Source: Paraburkholderia madseniana (lineage in GTDB: Bacteria; Pseudomonadota; Gammaproteobacteria; Burkholderiales; Burkholderiaceae). Taken from it: a DNA stretch of 64,000 nucleotides. The notes beneath the pieces are model-generated. The model searched no databases. It had not been told where the DNA came from and worked only from the letters and a program-made list of their open reading frames with translations. The stretch lies in the NCBI RefSeq assembly GCF_009690905.1, contig NZ_VOSW01000039.1, positions 22,314 through 86,313 of the forward strand, in the 5' to 3' direction. Each line of letters opens with the position of its first letter. The stretch's first letter is position 1. Made by a program: the position numbers and the translations under genes. Below are positions 43,082-51,654 of this stretch, one piece after another.

Positions 43082-43672
43082 TCACACATTCCACCTCACC
43101 AACGACCACTGCTGCGTCTCATCATCCCGGCGTAGCCAGACAATCCCCGCCATCTCCAACGACCAGCGCAGACAGCTTTCCACCGGCACCTCCAACACCA
43201 GCGAAGCGATCACCCGCATGACGCCGGCATGCGTGACCACGTACGCGGGCGACAACTCGCGTGTCTGCGCAAACGCGTCGAACCACGCCCGTACCCGCGC
43301 GACGAATTGCGCGACGCTCTCGCCGCCATGCGCACGCGCGTGCTCGAAGTTAGCCGCCCAGGCGTCGAGCAACTCGCGATCGATTGCGTCCCAACGCTGC
43401 TCCTCCCAATCGCCGAAATTCATTTCCTTCAGACGATCGTCGTGACTGAGCGCGCAACCGAAATCGTTCGCCATGACCGCGGCCAGTGTCGCGCAACGCG
43501 TCAACGGGCTCGACATCAACACACGCGGCGGCGGTATCTGCAAGGCCGCCAGTTTCAACGCAAGCGCACTCGCCGATATCTCGACGTCTTCGGCGAGCGC
43601 CACGTCGCTGTGGCCGTAGCACACCCCTGAATCGAGCGCGACGGCAGGATGACGGATCAGGACGATATCCAT
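43082..43672 (-). CDS. cobC: Alpha-ribazole phosphatase (histidine phosphatase family)
   Basis: The 196-residue protein begins MDIVLIRHPAVALDSGVCYG with the phosphohistidine motif (RHP), and has a second catalytic His in YVVTHAGVMRV. In this setting it should remove the phosphate from alpha-ribazole phosphate or from adenosylcobalamin phosphate at the end of the pathway. General histidine phosphatases look alike, so the role rests on its place after cobS. It overlaps cobS by 16 bases and is the last B12 gene of the minus-strand operon. Confidence 0.87.
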   Translation of the reverse strand: MDIVLIRHPAVALDSGVCYGHSDVALAEDVEISASALALKLAALQIPPPRVLMSSPLTRCATLAAVMANDFGCALSHDDRLKEMNFGDWEEQRWDAIDRELLDAWAANFEHARAHGGESVAQFVARVRAWFDAFAQTRELSPAYVVTHAGVMRVIASLVLEVPVESCLRWSLEMAGIVWLRRDDETQQWSLVRWNV

Positions 43673-44433
43673 GCGAGCCCCACGAGGTAGATGCTCAGTT
43701 CAAAGATCTGTTGCGCGAAGCCGAGGCAGTCGCCGGTGTAGCCACCGATGCGTCTGACGAAATAGCGGCCCAATGCAAAGCGCAGCGCCATCAGTATGGC
43801 GAGCGTCACGCCGGCGAAGCGCCAATTCGGCGAATCCAGCACGTTTGGCCAGAGCAACAACGGCAGACCGAACACCGCTGCGCAGAGCAACGCGGGGCCG
43901 CTCAAGCGCTGCGCAACCGGTTTGGCTTTGCCTTCGGTGCGCACGTAGTCGAGTGTGGCCAGATAGCTGATGGCGAACACACGGCTCGCGGCATGCGCTG
44001 CAATCATCAGACTTGCGGCGCGCATCGGCGGCAACGCGGTGAGCGTTTGCCACTTCAGTGTTAGCGCGATCACGAGCGCGATGGCGCCGAAAGCACCGAT
44101 GCGCGAATCATGCATGATGCGCAACGCGTCCTCGCGCGTATAGGCGCCACCGAACGCATCAACGCAATCGGCAAGTCCGTCCTCGTGAAATGCGCCGGTG
44201 ACGAGAAGCGACACCGCCATCGACAGGAGCACCGCCACGCCCGCGGGAAAGACATGCAACGCGGCGAGATAAACCAGCGCGCTCAATCCGCCGACCAATA
44301 GACCGACGAGCGGGAAATAACGCGCCGCCGCATTCAGATAGTGCGGCTCATAGCCGACCCAGCGCGGCACCGGCACGCGCGTGAAATAGCCGAGTGCCGT
44401 GAAGAAATAGCGGAGTTCAGCGAGCGGATTCAT
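43657..44433 (-). CDS. cobS: Adenosylcobinamide-GDP ribazoletransferase (cobalamin synthase)
   Basis: The 258-residue inner-membrane enzyme joins adenosylcobinamide-GDP (from CobU) with alpha-ribazole (phosphate). Its signature HEDGLADCVDAFGGAYTREDALRIMHDSRIG (about 80-112) carries the metal-binding acidic residues. Multiple membrane helices follow. LRYFFTALGYFTRVPVPRW at the start is typical. It overlaps cobC by 16 bases. Confidence 0.94.
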   Translation of the reverse strand: MNPLAELRYFFTALGYFTRVPVPRWVGYEPHYLNAAARYFPLVGLLVGGLSALVYLAALHVFPAGVAVLLSMAVSLLVTGAFHEDGLADCVDAFGGAYTREDALRIMHDSRIGAFGAIALVIALTLKWQTLTALPPMRAASLMIAAHAASRVFAISYLATLDYVRTEGKAKPVAQRLSGPALLCAAVFGLPLLLWPNVLDSPNWRFAGVTLAILMALRFALGRYFVRRIGGYTGDCLGFAQQIFELSIYLVGLAWISS

Positions 44434-44496
44434 GAGTGAGCCGGACGCACGCTTCTGAATGACTGCGCGTCGTACAACAGCGCTTCGTATAACGGA

Positions 44497-45558
44497 TTAC
44501 ACATCGCGATTTGCGACACCGGCCGATTCGAAGCTGGCCATTTCGTTCACGAATGCCACTGCCGCGCGCAGCAGCGGCACCGCGAGTACCGCGCCGGTGC
44601 CTTCACCGAGACGCATATCGAGCGAAAGCAATGGCAGCGCGCCGAAATGATCGAGCATGCGCCGGTGCCCCGCCTCGTTCGATGCATGCGCGAACACACA
44701 ATACTCGCGGACGTTCGGTGCGAACGCATCGGCCACCAGCAACGCCGAGGTCGCGATGAATCCGTCGACAAGGATCGTCATACGCGCTTGCGCGGCAGCG
44801 AGATATGCGCCCGTCATCATGGCGATTTCGAAGCCGCCGAAGGTGGCGAGCACCTTGAGCGGATCATTGGAAACGGGGTGATGCGCGAGCGCGGAGGCGA
44901 GTACGTTGCGCTTTTTTGCGAGCCCCGCGTTGTCGAGCCCCGTGCCACGTCCGACGCATTCGTCGATCGGCACGCCGCACAAGCGGCTCATCAGACACGC
45001 GGCCGACGACGTATTCGCAATGCCCATTTCGCCGAAGCCGATCACATTGGTGCCGAGCGCCGCATGATGCCGCACACGAGCCGCGCCCGCTTGCATCGCG
45101 GCAAGTGCCTGTTCGTGCGTCATGGCGGGTTCGTGCGCGAAGTTGCGCGTGCCGGCCGCAACCGGAATGTCGATGAGCCCCTCCGTCGACGGCAGCGGCG
45201 TCGCAATGCCTGAGTTGACCACTTCGAGCTCGACGCCGGAGACGCGGCTCAAGGCATTGATCGCCGCGCCGCCCGTGAGAAAGTTAGCGACCATTTGCGC
45301 GGTCACCGCTTGCGGATACGGACTCACGCCTTCCTGCGCAATACCGTGGTCACCGGCGAACACGATCATCGCCGGACGTTCGACCGTGGGGTGTGTCGTA
45401 CGCTGGATCAGCCCCATCTGGCGCGCGAGCGTTTCCAGCCGCCCAAGACTGCCGGGCGGCTTGGTCTTGGTATCGATGATGTGTTGCAGTTCGGCACGCA
45501 GCGTTTGATCGAGCGGTTCGACTTCGGTCAATTCCGGCAAACCTGGCAAAGAAGTCAT
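44497..45558 (-). CDS. cobT: Nicotinate-nucleotide--dimethylbenzimidazole phosphoribosyltransferase
   Basis: The 353-residue enzyme makes alpha-ribazole phosphate, the lower ligand precursor, from dimethylbenzimidazole. Signature blocks are TKPPGSLGRLETLA, VFAGDHGIAQEGVSPYP, GEMGIANTSSAACL and the C-terminal RLGEGTGAVLAVPLLRAA, which holds the catalytic Glu region. I chose ATG 45558 (MTSLPGLPELTEVEPLD); upstream in-frame starts would add about 19 non-conserved residues, and no clear ribosome site distinguishes them. It lies between btuD and cobS in the riboswitch-led operon. Confidence 0.94.
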   Translation of the reverse strand: MTSLPGLPELTEVEPLDQTLRAELQHIIDTKTKPPGSLGRLETLARQMGLIQRTTHPTVERPAMIVFAGDHGIAQEGVSPYPQAVTAQMVANFLTGGAAINALSRVSGVELEVVNSGIATPLPSTEGLIDIPVAAGTRNFAHEPAMTHEQALAAMQAGAARVRHHAALGTNVIGFGEMGIANTSSAACLMSRLCGVPIDECVGRGTGLDNAGLAKKRNVLASALAHHPVSNDPLKVLATFGGFEIAMMTGAYLAAAQARMTILVDGFIATSALLVADAFAPNVREYCVFAHASNEAGHRRMLDHFGALPLLSLDMRLGEGTGAVLAVPLLRAAVAFVNEMASFESAGVANRDV

Positions 45559-45595
45559 AGACGTTTCTAAAAGAGAGAGTGTTTTTATAAAGCGC

Positions 45596-46435
45596 TTAGC
45601 CTGCCGGCGTGTCATGCGCCGCAGGCGATTCGTGACGCGAGCGCGGCGCGGGAATCAGCGCCTCATGCTCGCCGTCGCGAATCAGAATCAACGGATAGCC
45701 GAACGCACGGCTCGTCAGCGAGGGCGTCAGCACATCGTGCACCGGTCCGGCATACGCGCCGCCGTTCCCGTCGAGCAGCAGCGCATGCGTCGCGAAGCGG
45801 CGCGCCAGGTTCAGGTCGTGGCACGAAAACATCACTGTACGCCGAGGTTCGCGCGTCCAGGCGGTCAGCGCTTCGAGACAGTCGATCTGGTGGTGCAGAT
45901 CCAGATGCGAGAGCGGTTCGTCGAGCAGCAATAACGGCGCTTCCTGGCACAACACTCCTGCGAGAGCAACGCGTTGACGTTCGCCACCCGAAAGCGACAG
46001 CACGTCGCGCGCGGCGAATGCGGCGAGGCCCAAAACGTCCAGCGCGGCATGCGCAGCAGCGCGATCGGCCTCACCCTCCCAACCCCAGCCGGTCAGATGC
46101 GGAAAACGGTTCAGCATCACGATGTCGAGCACACTCGCGCTAAAGGCGTCCGCAGCGCTTTGCGGCATCAGCGCGCGACGCTGCGCAAGCGGCAACGGCT
46201 GCCAGTCGGCGAGACGCACGCCGTCGAGTTCGACATGCCCCGCCGACGGCTGCGCCAGACCGGCGAGCGTGGATAGCAAGGTCGTCTTCCCCGCGCCGTT
46301 GGGGCCCGCGATACACCAGATCTCGCCTGCGTAGAACGTATGCGTGAACGCGTCGAGCAAGGTGCGCATGCCCGCACGCAAGGTCAGGCGTTGCGCGCTA
46401 AGCGCCGAATGCGGGGCGTTGTGTGCGTTCATCAT
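45596..46435 (-). CDS. btuD: Cobalamin ABC transporter ATP-binding protein
   Basis: The 279-residue ATPase drives corrinoid uptake through BtuC. Walker A GPNGAGKT is at residues 44-51, signature LSGGERQRVALA, Walker B LLLLDEPLSHLDLHHQ and switch His in SCHDLNLA. The start ATG overlaps the btuC stop (ATGA), so the two are coupled; a start one codon later is equally possible. A longer frame upstream runs through btuC and is not real. The C-terminal tail beyond the ATPase core is Arg/Pro-rich. Confidence 0.92.
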   Translation of the reverse strand: MMNAHNAPHSALSAQRLTLRAGMRTLLDAFTHTFYAGEIWCIAGPNGAGKTTLLSTLAGLAQPSAGHVELDGVRLADWQPLPLAQRRALMPQSAADAFSASVLDIVMLNRFPHLTGWGWEGEADRAAAHAALDVLGLAAFAARDVLSLSGGERQRVALAGVLCQEAPLLLLDEPLSHLDLHHQIDCLEALTAWTREPRRTVMFSCHDLNLARRFATHALLLDGNGGAYAGPVHDVLTPSLTSRAFGYPLILIRDGEHEALIPAPRSRHESPAAHDTPAG

Positions 46436-47487
46436 CGGCGCCTGCGCAACAGCATCCACAGGAACACGGGCACGCCGACGATCGACGTGATCACGCCGAC
46501 CGGCAATTGCGCCGGTGCAATCACAGTACGCGCAATCAGGTCCGCGCCCATCACCGCGACACCACCACCGAGCGCCGCTGCTGGCAGCAGCATGCGCTGA
46601 TCGTTGCCGAACGCGAGCCGCAGCATATGCGGCACGACGAGCCCGACAAAACCGATCGTACCGGCCGTGGTCACAGCCGCGGCGGCCGCCAGCGACGCCA
46701 CCAGATACACGCGCAAGCGCAGCGGCATCACAGCAACGCCGAGTGCCTGCGCGGCGGCGTCGCCCCGCAGCAGCACATTCAGGCGCGGCGCAGCGGGTAC
46801 GATCGCCACCAGCACGATGACGAGCGCGGCGAGCGCCGTCCATGGCATCGCGCCGCCGTTCAGATCGCCGGTCAGCCAGAACAGCATGCCGCGCAGCCGA
46901 TTGTCCGGCGCAAGGTTGAGCAACAGGGTAATGAGGGCGCCCCAGCCGGCCGCGATCACCGCGCCGGTCAGCAGCAAACGCGGCGACGTATCCTGCGGCT
47001 CGCCTCGCCACAACTCACGGCGTGCGAGGCCAAGCACCAGCAGGATCGACACGAAGGCGCCGGCGAACGCGCTGGCGTCGACGATCCACCACGCACAACC
47101 GGCGATCATCGCGACCAGCGCGAATGTCGCCGCGCCACCCGACACACCTAACACATAGGGTTCGGCCAACGGGTTGCGCAACAGCACTTGCAGCAGCGCA
47201 CCGGCCAGCGCAAGCAACGCGCCGCACGCGAAGCCAGCCAGCGCGCGCGGCAAACGCAGCGTGCGCACGATCTCGCCGGCAAGATCGCCGGACTCGACAT
47301 GCGACGCGTGCGACGGCAGCAACGCCGCCAACACGCGCGCTGGCGCGAGCGACACGCTGCCCAACGCGAGCGACGCCATCAGCACAACCAGCGCGACTGC
47401 CGCGAGCACGAGCCAGATCGCGGCCGCGCGCTTCGCGCTCATCACGCGCAACGTGGTCGTGGACATCGGGCTCGAGCTACGGTTCAT
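46432..47487 (-). CDS. btuC: Cobalamin ABC transporter permease
   Basis: The roughly 351-residue FecCD-type permease should have about ten membrane helices. Blocks such as LRLPRALAGFACGALLALAG and LAEPYVLGVSGGAATFALVA near the start, and GTIGFVGLVVPHMLRL near the coupling region, are typical of BtuC/FecD. I chose ATG 47487 (MNRSSSPMSTT); an upstream TTG at 47505 and a later ATG (MSTTTLR) are alternatives. It sits 27 bases after btuB. Confidence 0.91.
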   Translation of the reverse strand: MNRSSSPMSTTTLRVMSAKRAAAIWLVLAAVALVVLMASLALGSVSLAPARVLAALLPSHASHVESGDLAGEIVRTLRLPRALAGFACGALLALAGALLQVLLRNPLAEPYVLGVSGGAATFALVAMIAGCAWWIVDASAFAGAFVSILLVLGLARRELWRGEPQDTSPRLLLTGAVIAAGWGALITLLLNLAPDNRLRGMLFWLTGDLNGGAMPWTALAALVIVLVAIVPAAPRLNVLLRGDAAAQALGVAVMPLRLRVYLVASLAAAAAVTTAGTIGFVGLVVPHMLRLAFGNDQRMLLPAAALGGGVAVMGADLIARTVIAPAQLPVGVITSIVGVPVFLWMLLRRRR

Positions 47488-47514
47488 CGGCGCGTTCTCA
47501 TGCAAATACGTTCA

Positions 47515-49413
47515 TCACTGCTGCTGCCAACCGACCGTGACATACGCACCGCGCCGCGGCGAGTTATACGAGTAGGCCGTTTCATAGTCCTTGTTCAACA
47601 GGTTCTGGATCTGCGCGGCGACGTACCACGCCTTCGTGATGTTATAGCGCGCCGACAGATTCACCACGCCATAGCCGCCCAGCGTGCCGCTGCTATCTTC
47701 ACGGGCGCCGCTGACGATCCACTCGCCGCCGACACGCCACCCGCCAATGCTGCGGTTCACCGCCAGCGACGCGAAGCGCCTGGCACGCCGCACGAGATCG
47801 GTATCGCTATCGAGGTCGACGGGATTCTGCAGCGTTACCGACGCGCGCACGCCCGTCTTGCCCACATGGCCGCTCCACGATCCTTCGAGCCCCTGCACCT
47901 TCGCACGGCCGACGTTCTCGGCCAGATAGATGCCGGGCGTAACCTGCTCGTAGTCGATCAGATTCGAATAACGCGTCTGGAACGCGCTCAGACGCATCAC
48001 ACCAAGCGCGTTCGACGCGTACTGCAACGCTGCTTCGATCGAATGGCTGCGCTCCGGTTGAATCGACGGATTGCCGCTGAGCGGATAGTACAGATCGTCG
48101 AAGCTCGGCGCGCGGAATGAATCCGAATAGCTTGCAGTCGCCTTCCAATGCTCGGTGATGTCGAAACCGTAGCCGAGATAGTAACTGTTCGCCCCGCCGA
48201 AATCGGAATACTGATCGCGCCGCACGTTGGCCTGAATCTGATTGCGCCCAAAGCGCCCCGTGTAGCCGACAAAGCCCGAATCCACATGCCGGTCGGGTGC
48301 GGCGAACGCATCCGAGTCGAGGCTCTGGTCCAGATGCTCATAGCCGACCTGCAGTTTCTGCTGCGCGGCGAGCGCGAAATCGTTCTGCCACGTGTACTGG
48401 CGATTGTCGGTATCGAAGCGGCCGTTGTAGATGCCGTTGGTATTCGCCACGCTGCGGTCGTCGCCTTCCGAAACGATGAAGTGCGTGGTCCACCAGTCGG
48501 TCAGTTTGCCGTTCGCGAACACCGACACCTGGCGCACTTTGGTGTAGAGGTTGTTCAGATCGGTCGGCACACCGTACGCGTTGTCGTAGCTGTTATTGCC
48601 GTTCGACTGGAAATAGGTGACGCCCGCGTCCCACTTGTCGCTGAACTTGTGACGCAGCGAAGCCGAGATGCTTTCGTTCAGATAGCCGTTCGCGTTCGGA
48701 TTCGCGTTGGGTGCCTGGGACGGATTGAGCGAGGAGAAACCGTCGTCTTTCGAGCGCGCGAGCGAAATGCTAAAGGTGGTGCTGCCGTCTTTATCCAGCG
48801 CGCCGTTCACACCGGCTTGCTGCGTCTGCGTGTGATAGCTGCCATAGCCCACCGAAAAATTGAAACGCGGCGGATGGTCGCCGCCGTCTTTGGTGAACAC
48901 CTGCACCACGCCGCCAATTGCGCCGGAGCCGTAAAGCGCGGACACGTTGCCATTCACCACTTCGACGTGATCGATCTGGTCGAGCGGAATCTGCGCGAGT
49001 TGCGGCGCGCCCAGGCTCACGGAGTCGACTCGCACGCCGTCGATCAACAAAAGAGATTGCGTCGACGACGCGCCGCGCAGAAACAGGCTCGTCGTGGAAC
49101 CCGGGCCACCGGTGCGCGAGATTTGCGCGCCGGGCGCGAGTTGCAGCAGACCGGGCAAATCGGTGGCGGTCGTATCGGCGATGTCCTGCTGATCGAACAG
49201 CGTGGTCTGTGGGATCGCATCGGCGAGCGGTTGCGGCCCGCGCTCCGCGGTCACGACAACGGGCGACAACACCGCGGGTGACGAACCGCTCGCCTCCGTA
49301 TCGGCAGAAGAAGATGAAGACGGCGACGAAGAAGAAGCAGCAGCTTGCGCATGCACGACGAGCGGCAGGCTCGCAAAGGCGAGCAACGCCGCGCGAGCGA
49401 TGGGGGACAGCAT
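47515..49413 (-). CDS. btuB: TonB-dependent vitamin B12 outer-membrane receptor
   Basis: The 632-residue outer-membrane barrel imports corrinoids using TonB energy. It has a signal peptide (MLSPIARAALLAFASLPLVV, ending AHAQ) and a Ser-rich linker. The TonB-box-like SPVVVTAERG is near residue 50. A plug domain follows (DLPGLLQLAPGAQISRTGG, LLLIDGVRV, ALYGSGAIGGVV), then a 22-strand barrel. The very end is GWQQQ rather than the usual final aromatic, a small oddity for outer-membrane sorting. ATG 49413 is chosen by the signal peptide. The gene lies directly under a cobalamin riboswitch. Confidence 0.93.
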   Translation of the reverse strand: MLSPIARAALLAFASLPLVVHAQAAASSSSPSSSSSADTEASGSSPAVLSPVVVTAERGPQPLADAIPQTTLFDQQDIADTTATDLPGLLQLAPGAQISRTGGPGSTTSLFLRGASSTQSLLLIDGVRVDSVSLGAPQLAQIPLDQIDHVEVVNGNVSALYGSGAIGGVVQVFTKDGGDHPPRFNFSVGYGSYHTQTQQAGVNGALDKDGSTTFSISLARSKDDGFSSLNPSQAPNANPNANGYLNESISASLRHKFSDKWDAGVTYFQSNGNNSYDNAYGVPTDLNNLYTKVRQVSVFANGKLTDWWTTHFIVSEGDDRSVANTNGIYNGRFDTDNRQYTWQNDFALAAQQKLQVGYEHLDQSLDSDAFAAPDRHVDSGFVGYTGRFGRNQIQANVRRDQYSDFGGANSYYLGYGFDITEHWKATASYSDSFRAPSFDDLYYPLSGNPSIQPERSHSIEAALQYASNALGVMRLSAFQTRYSNLIDYEQVTPGIYLAENVGRAKVQGLEGSWSGHVGKTGVRASVTLQNPVDLDSDTDLVRRARRFASLAVNRSIGGWRVGGEWIVSGAREDSSGTLGGYGVVNLSARYNITKAWYVAAQIQNLLNKDYETAYSYNSPRRGAYVTVGWQQQ

Positions 49414-49439
49414 GGGATGACATTCCTGTGGATAGCGTG

Positions 49440-49710
49440 CTCGGCCCGCTTCCCCGCAGGCCGATGCGTAACGAGGCGCCCGCGTTGTTTTACGTTTGCG
49501 CGGGAACGAGCCTCTCCCTCTGGCCGGTATCCGGGCTGGCGACACATCGATCCCGCCTTCCCACGCGTGACGCGCAGTGGCACACTCGCGTGTTCAGCTT
49601 CAAACACGCGATCAGGATCGACCTGCATGACGAATGCGGTCGCTTACCGTTGCGGGGGCAGCGCAGGTTAGCGCGTTCAGACGAGGCGCGCGCCCTGCTT
49701 CCCGTTTAAC
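49440..49710 (-). promoter_or_regulatory. Cobalamin (AdoCbl) riboswitch
   Basis: On the minus strand the conserved blocks appear in order. GGGAAGCAGGG is near 49705. GCTGCCCCCGCAACGGTAAGCG (about 49665-49643) almost matches the consensus GCCGCCCCCGCAACTGTAA. The B12-box GCCACTG is at 49581-49575, followed by GGGAAGGC. AGCCCGGATACCGGCC (49537-49522) matches AGCCAGGAGACCTGCC. A stable hairpin (CGGCCTGC / GCGGGCCG, 49463-49442) near the btuB start could be the expression platform. It should turn off btuB and the downstream B12 genes when adenosylcobalamin is plentiful. Confidence 0.93.
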
Positions 49711-49968
49711 TGCGCACACTGTGGAAAAGCGCGCGCGAGCACCAAAGTGCGGCCAGTTTAGGAGCGGCCTTCAGGTCCGTCAAGAATGGTTAATCCGTGC
49801 GCAAACTGTTCTGTTAAGTGCAGGTTATTGTCCGATGCATGAGTTGTTTTTCATCATATGGTCGATAAAAGCCGGCACAAAGCGATGTTGTTACGTCTCG
49901 AAACGAGACAATTGTCGGAACCTGCGACATTCCGCGCTAAAATGCGATGTCTTTAGAGGACGCAGCAG

Positions 49969-50325
49969 ATGCTCACCGAACTCGAAACACTTTCACAGAA
50001 TATCGGCAAGCTGATCACGATCAGCCAACGCCACAATGAAGCGCGGCTCGCGCTCGAAGATCAGCTCGCCCAAACGCGTGCCGAAGCAGAGGCCACGCGC
50101 ACGGAACTCGCGCTGATGCGCGAGGAGCGCGATGCGCTGCAGGCGGAACGCGACGCGCTGTCGGCAAAGATCGACGACGCACAGGTGCGCCTCAATGCGA
50201 TCCTCGAAAAATTGCCGCGGGCCCGCGCGCACAGCGAGCCTGATAATCAGCTCGATCTGCTCGAGGCCGCGCCGCATGAGGAAGAAGCGGAGAGCGACGT
50301 CACCCGCCATGGAGAAAATGCATGA
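49969..50325 (+). CDS. ZapB-like coiled-coil protein
   Basis: The 118-residue protein is almost wholly coiled coil from residue 1 to 85 (LTELETLSQNIGKLITISQR, then ALMREERDALQAERDALSAK), with an acidic tail. It resembles the small DUF904/TIGR02449-type proteins found beside zapA. It overlaps zapA by four bases (ATGA), so it is very likely a cell-division partner acting at the FtsZ ring; that role is inferred from context. AGAGGA lies eight bases before the ATG, and a TAAAAT -10 box is near 49938. Confidence 0.78.
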   Translation: MLTELETLSQNIGKLITISQRHNEARLALEDQLAQTRAEAEATRTELALMREERDALQAERDALSAKIDDAQVRLNAILEKLPRARAHSEPDNQLDLLEAAPHEEEAESDVTRHGENA

Positions 50326-50633
50326 CCACCAAGCAGATCGAAGTATCGATTCTCGGCGTGCCCTATCGTCTCGCCTGCTCGCCGGAAACTGAAGGCGCGC
50401 TGCTTGAAGCGGTTGCACGCGTCGACGCCGAGATGTCGAAGATCCGCAATAGCAGCAACGTACGCGGCACGGATCGCATTGCCGTCATGGCCGCGCTGTC
50501 GCTGGCATCGGAACTGCTTAAGCTGCAAAGCAGCGTGCGGCACGGAGAAGCATTTCCCGCTGAAGAAATCCGGCGTACAATGCACCAAATGAACGAGCAA
50601 CTGGGTACTGTGATTCAGCAGTACAGCATGTAA
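50322..50633 (+). CDS. zapA: Cell division protein ZapA
   Basis: The 103-residue protein bundles FtsZ filaments at the division site. It begins MTTKQIEVSILGVPYRLACSPETEGALLEAVARVDAEM, the ZapA N-terminal domain. The C-terminal helix (MAALSLASELLKLQ, then RRTMHQMNEQLGTVI) dimerises. It is translationally coupled to the ZapB-like gene. 6S RNA follows, as in many proteobacteria. Confidence 0.93.
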   Translation: MTTKQIEVSILGVPYRLACSPETEGALLEAVARVDAEMSKIRNSSNVRGTDRIAVMAALSLASELLKLQSSVRHGEAFPAEEIRRTMHQMNEQLGTVIQQYSM

Positions 50634-50721
50634 AAGTATCTTGTAGCCGGTCCTGAGATCGGCTGCGGATTCAAACGAGGTGCATGAGCAAAGACTCATG
50701 CAAACGTTTTGAATTCAATCG

Positions 50722-50915
50722 GTTTGACTTCCCTGCCTGGTTCGCCAAGGTCATATATTCCTTGAACCAATGCCATGTGCACGGTTGTGGAAATTTGTAG
50801 CACGGGTGTGCGCGTCACTCTGTCTGATGTACCCGAAGTGCTGCTAACTGCGACCAATTCTGAACCCCCGGTTCAGGATGCCGGCCTAGCGGCTAAGGCG
50901 GGGACCTATTCAAAC
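50722..50915 (+). ncRNA. ssrS: 6S RNA
   Basis: The segment lies directly after zapA, the usual 6S location. Its ends pair (GTTTGA with TCAAAC; TCCC with GGGGA). The 5' side contains CCCTGCCTGGTTCGCCAAGG and the 3' side GGTTCAGGATGCCGGCC, which close a long rod with a central open bubble. Length about 190 bases fits. 6S RNA mimics an open promoter and holds sigma-70 RNA polymerase in stationary phase. Ends are approximate. Confidence 0.85.
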
Positions 50916-50948
50916 GGCATCGGACTTCGGTTCGGTGCCGTTTTTCTT
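50912..50948 (+). terminator. Rho-independent terminator after 6S RNA
   Basis: AAACGGCA pairs with TGCCGTTT, with an inner CGGAC-TTCG-GTTCG stem-loop (UUCG tetraloop), and is followed by a T-run. Confidence 0.85.
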
Positions 50949-50999
50949 TGGGCCTCGATTTTTCTTGCTGTATCAAACCTTTAACGTTCAATTCGATTC

Positions 51000-51458
51000 A
51001 TGCGCTACTGGCTAATGAAGTCCGAACCGGACGAAGCAAGCATCGACCATCTTGCCCAGGCACCGCACCATACGTTGCCGTGGACTGGCGTGCGCAACTA
51101 TCAGGCGCGCAACTTCATGCGCGACACGATGCAGGTCGGCGACGGTGTGCTGTTCTATCACTCGAGTTGTCCGGAGCCAGGCATTGCGGGGCTCGCGGAG
51201 GTATCGTCCACCGCGTATCCGGACCCCACTCAATTCGATAAGAAGAGCCCCTACTACGACCCGAAGTCGTCGCAGGAAACGCCGCGCTGGCTACTCGTCG
51301 ATGTGGTGTTCAAGAAGAAGATCCCGTTGATTCCGCTTGCCGCGCTGCGCGAGCATGAGGAATTGAAGGACATGCGTGTGCTCGTCAAAGGCAACCGCCT
51401 GTCGATCACACCGGTGACCGAAGCTGAATGGCGCTTCATCACCAAACGTCTTGTTTAA
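51000..51458 (+). CDS. EVE domain-containing protein
   Basis: The 152-residue protein is a single EVE (PUA-like) domain: YWLMKSEPDEASIDHLAQ, WTGVRNYQARNFMRDTMQVGDGVLFYHS and GIAGLAEVSSTAYPDPTQFD match the THYN1/EVE family. These proteins have a pocket for modified bases in DNA or RNA, but the housekeeping role in bacteria is unclear. It stands alone after 6S RNA. The start ATG 51000 gives the canonical MRYWLMKSEP. Confidence 0.92.
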   Translation: MRYWLMKSEPDEASIDHLAQAPHHTLPWTGVRNYQARNFMRDTMQVGDGVLFYHSSCPEPGIAGLAEVSSTAYPDPTQFDKKSPYYDPKSSQETPRWLLVDVVFKKKIPLIPLAALREHEELKDMRVLVKGNRLSITPVTEAEWRFITKRLV

Positions 51459-51654
51459 CGTTGCATACGCACATGTGACCCGTTGCGGCTTGTTTCACGC
51501 GCAAGTCTGTGCGCGGATGAAAGCAAACGTTGAGCAAACGTCAAATTGGGGAACCAAGCTCAGGTTACAAGCGCCTAACGGACTCGCAAACGTTGTGCCA
51601 TCGCATGGCGTTCGCTCCAATCGTGCACAACCTGTTCAAGCAAGGAGTCCAAGA

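Noticed and set aside
49251..49628. Minus-strand frame MQVDPDRVFEAEHASVPLRV over the btuB leader
   Set aside because: It coincides with the cobalamin riboswitch; conservation there is of RNA, not protein.
50775..50984. 69-codon plus-strand frame over the 6S RNA region
   Set aside because: It overlaps the paired ends of 6S RNA and its terminator and has no ribosome site.
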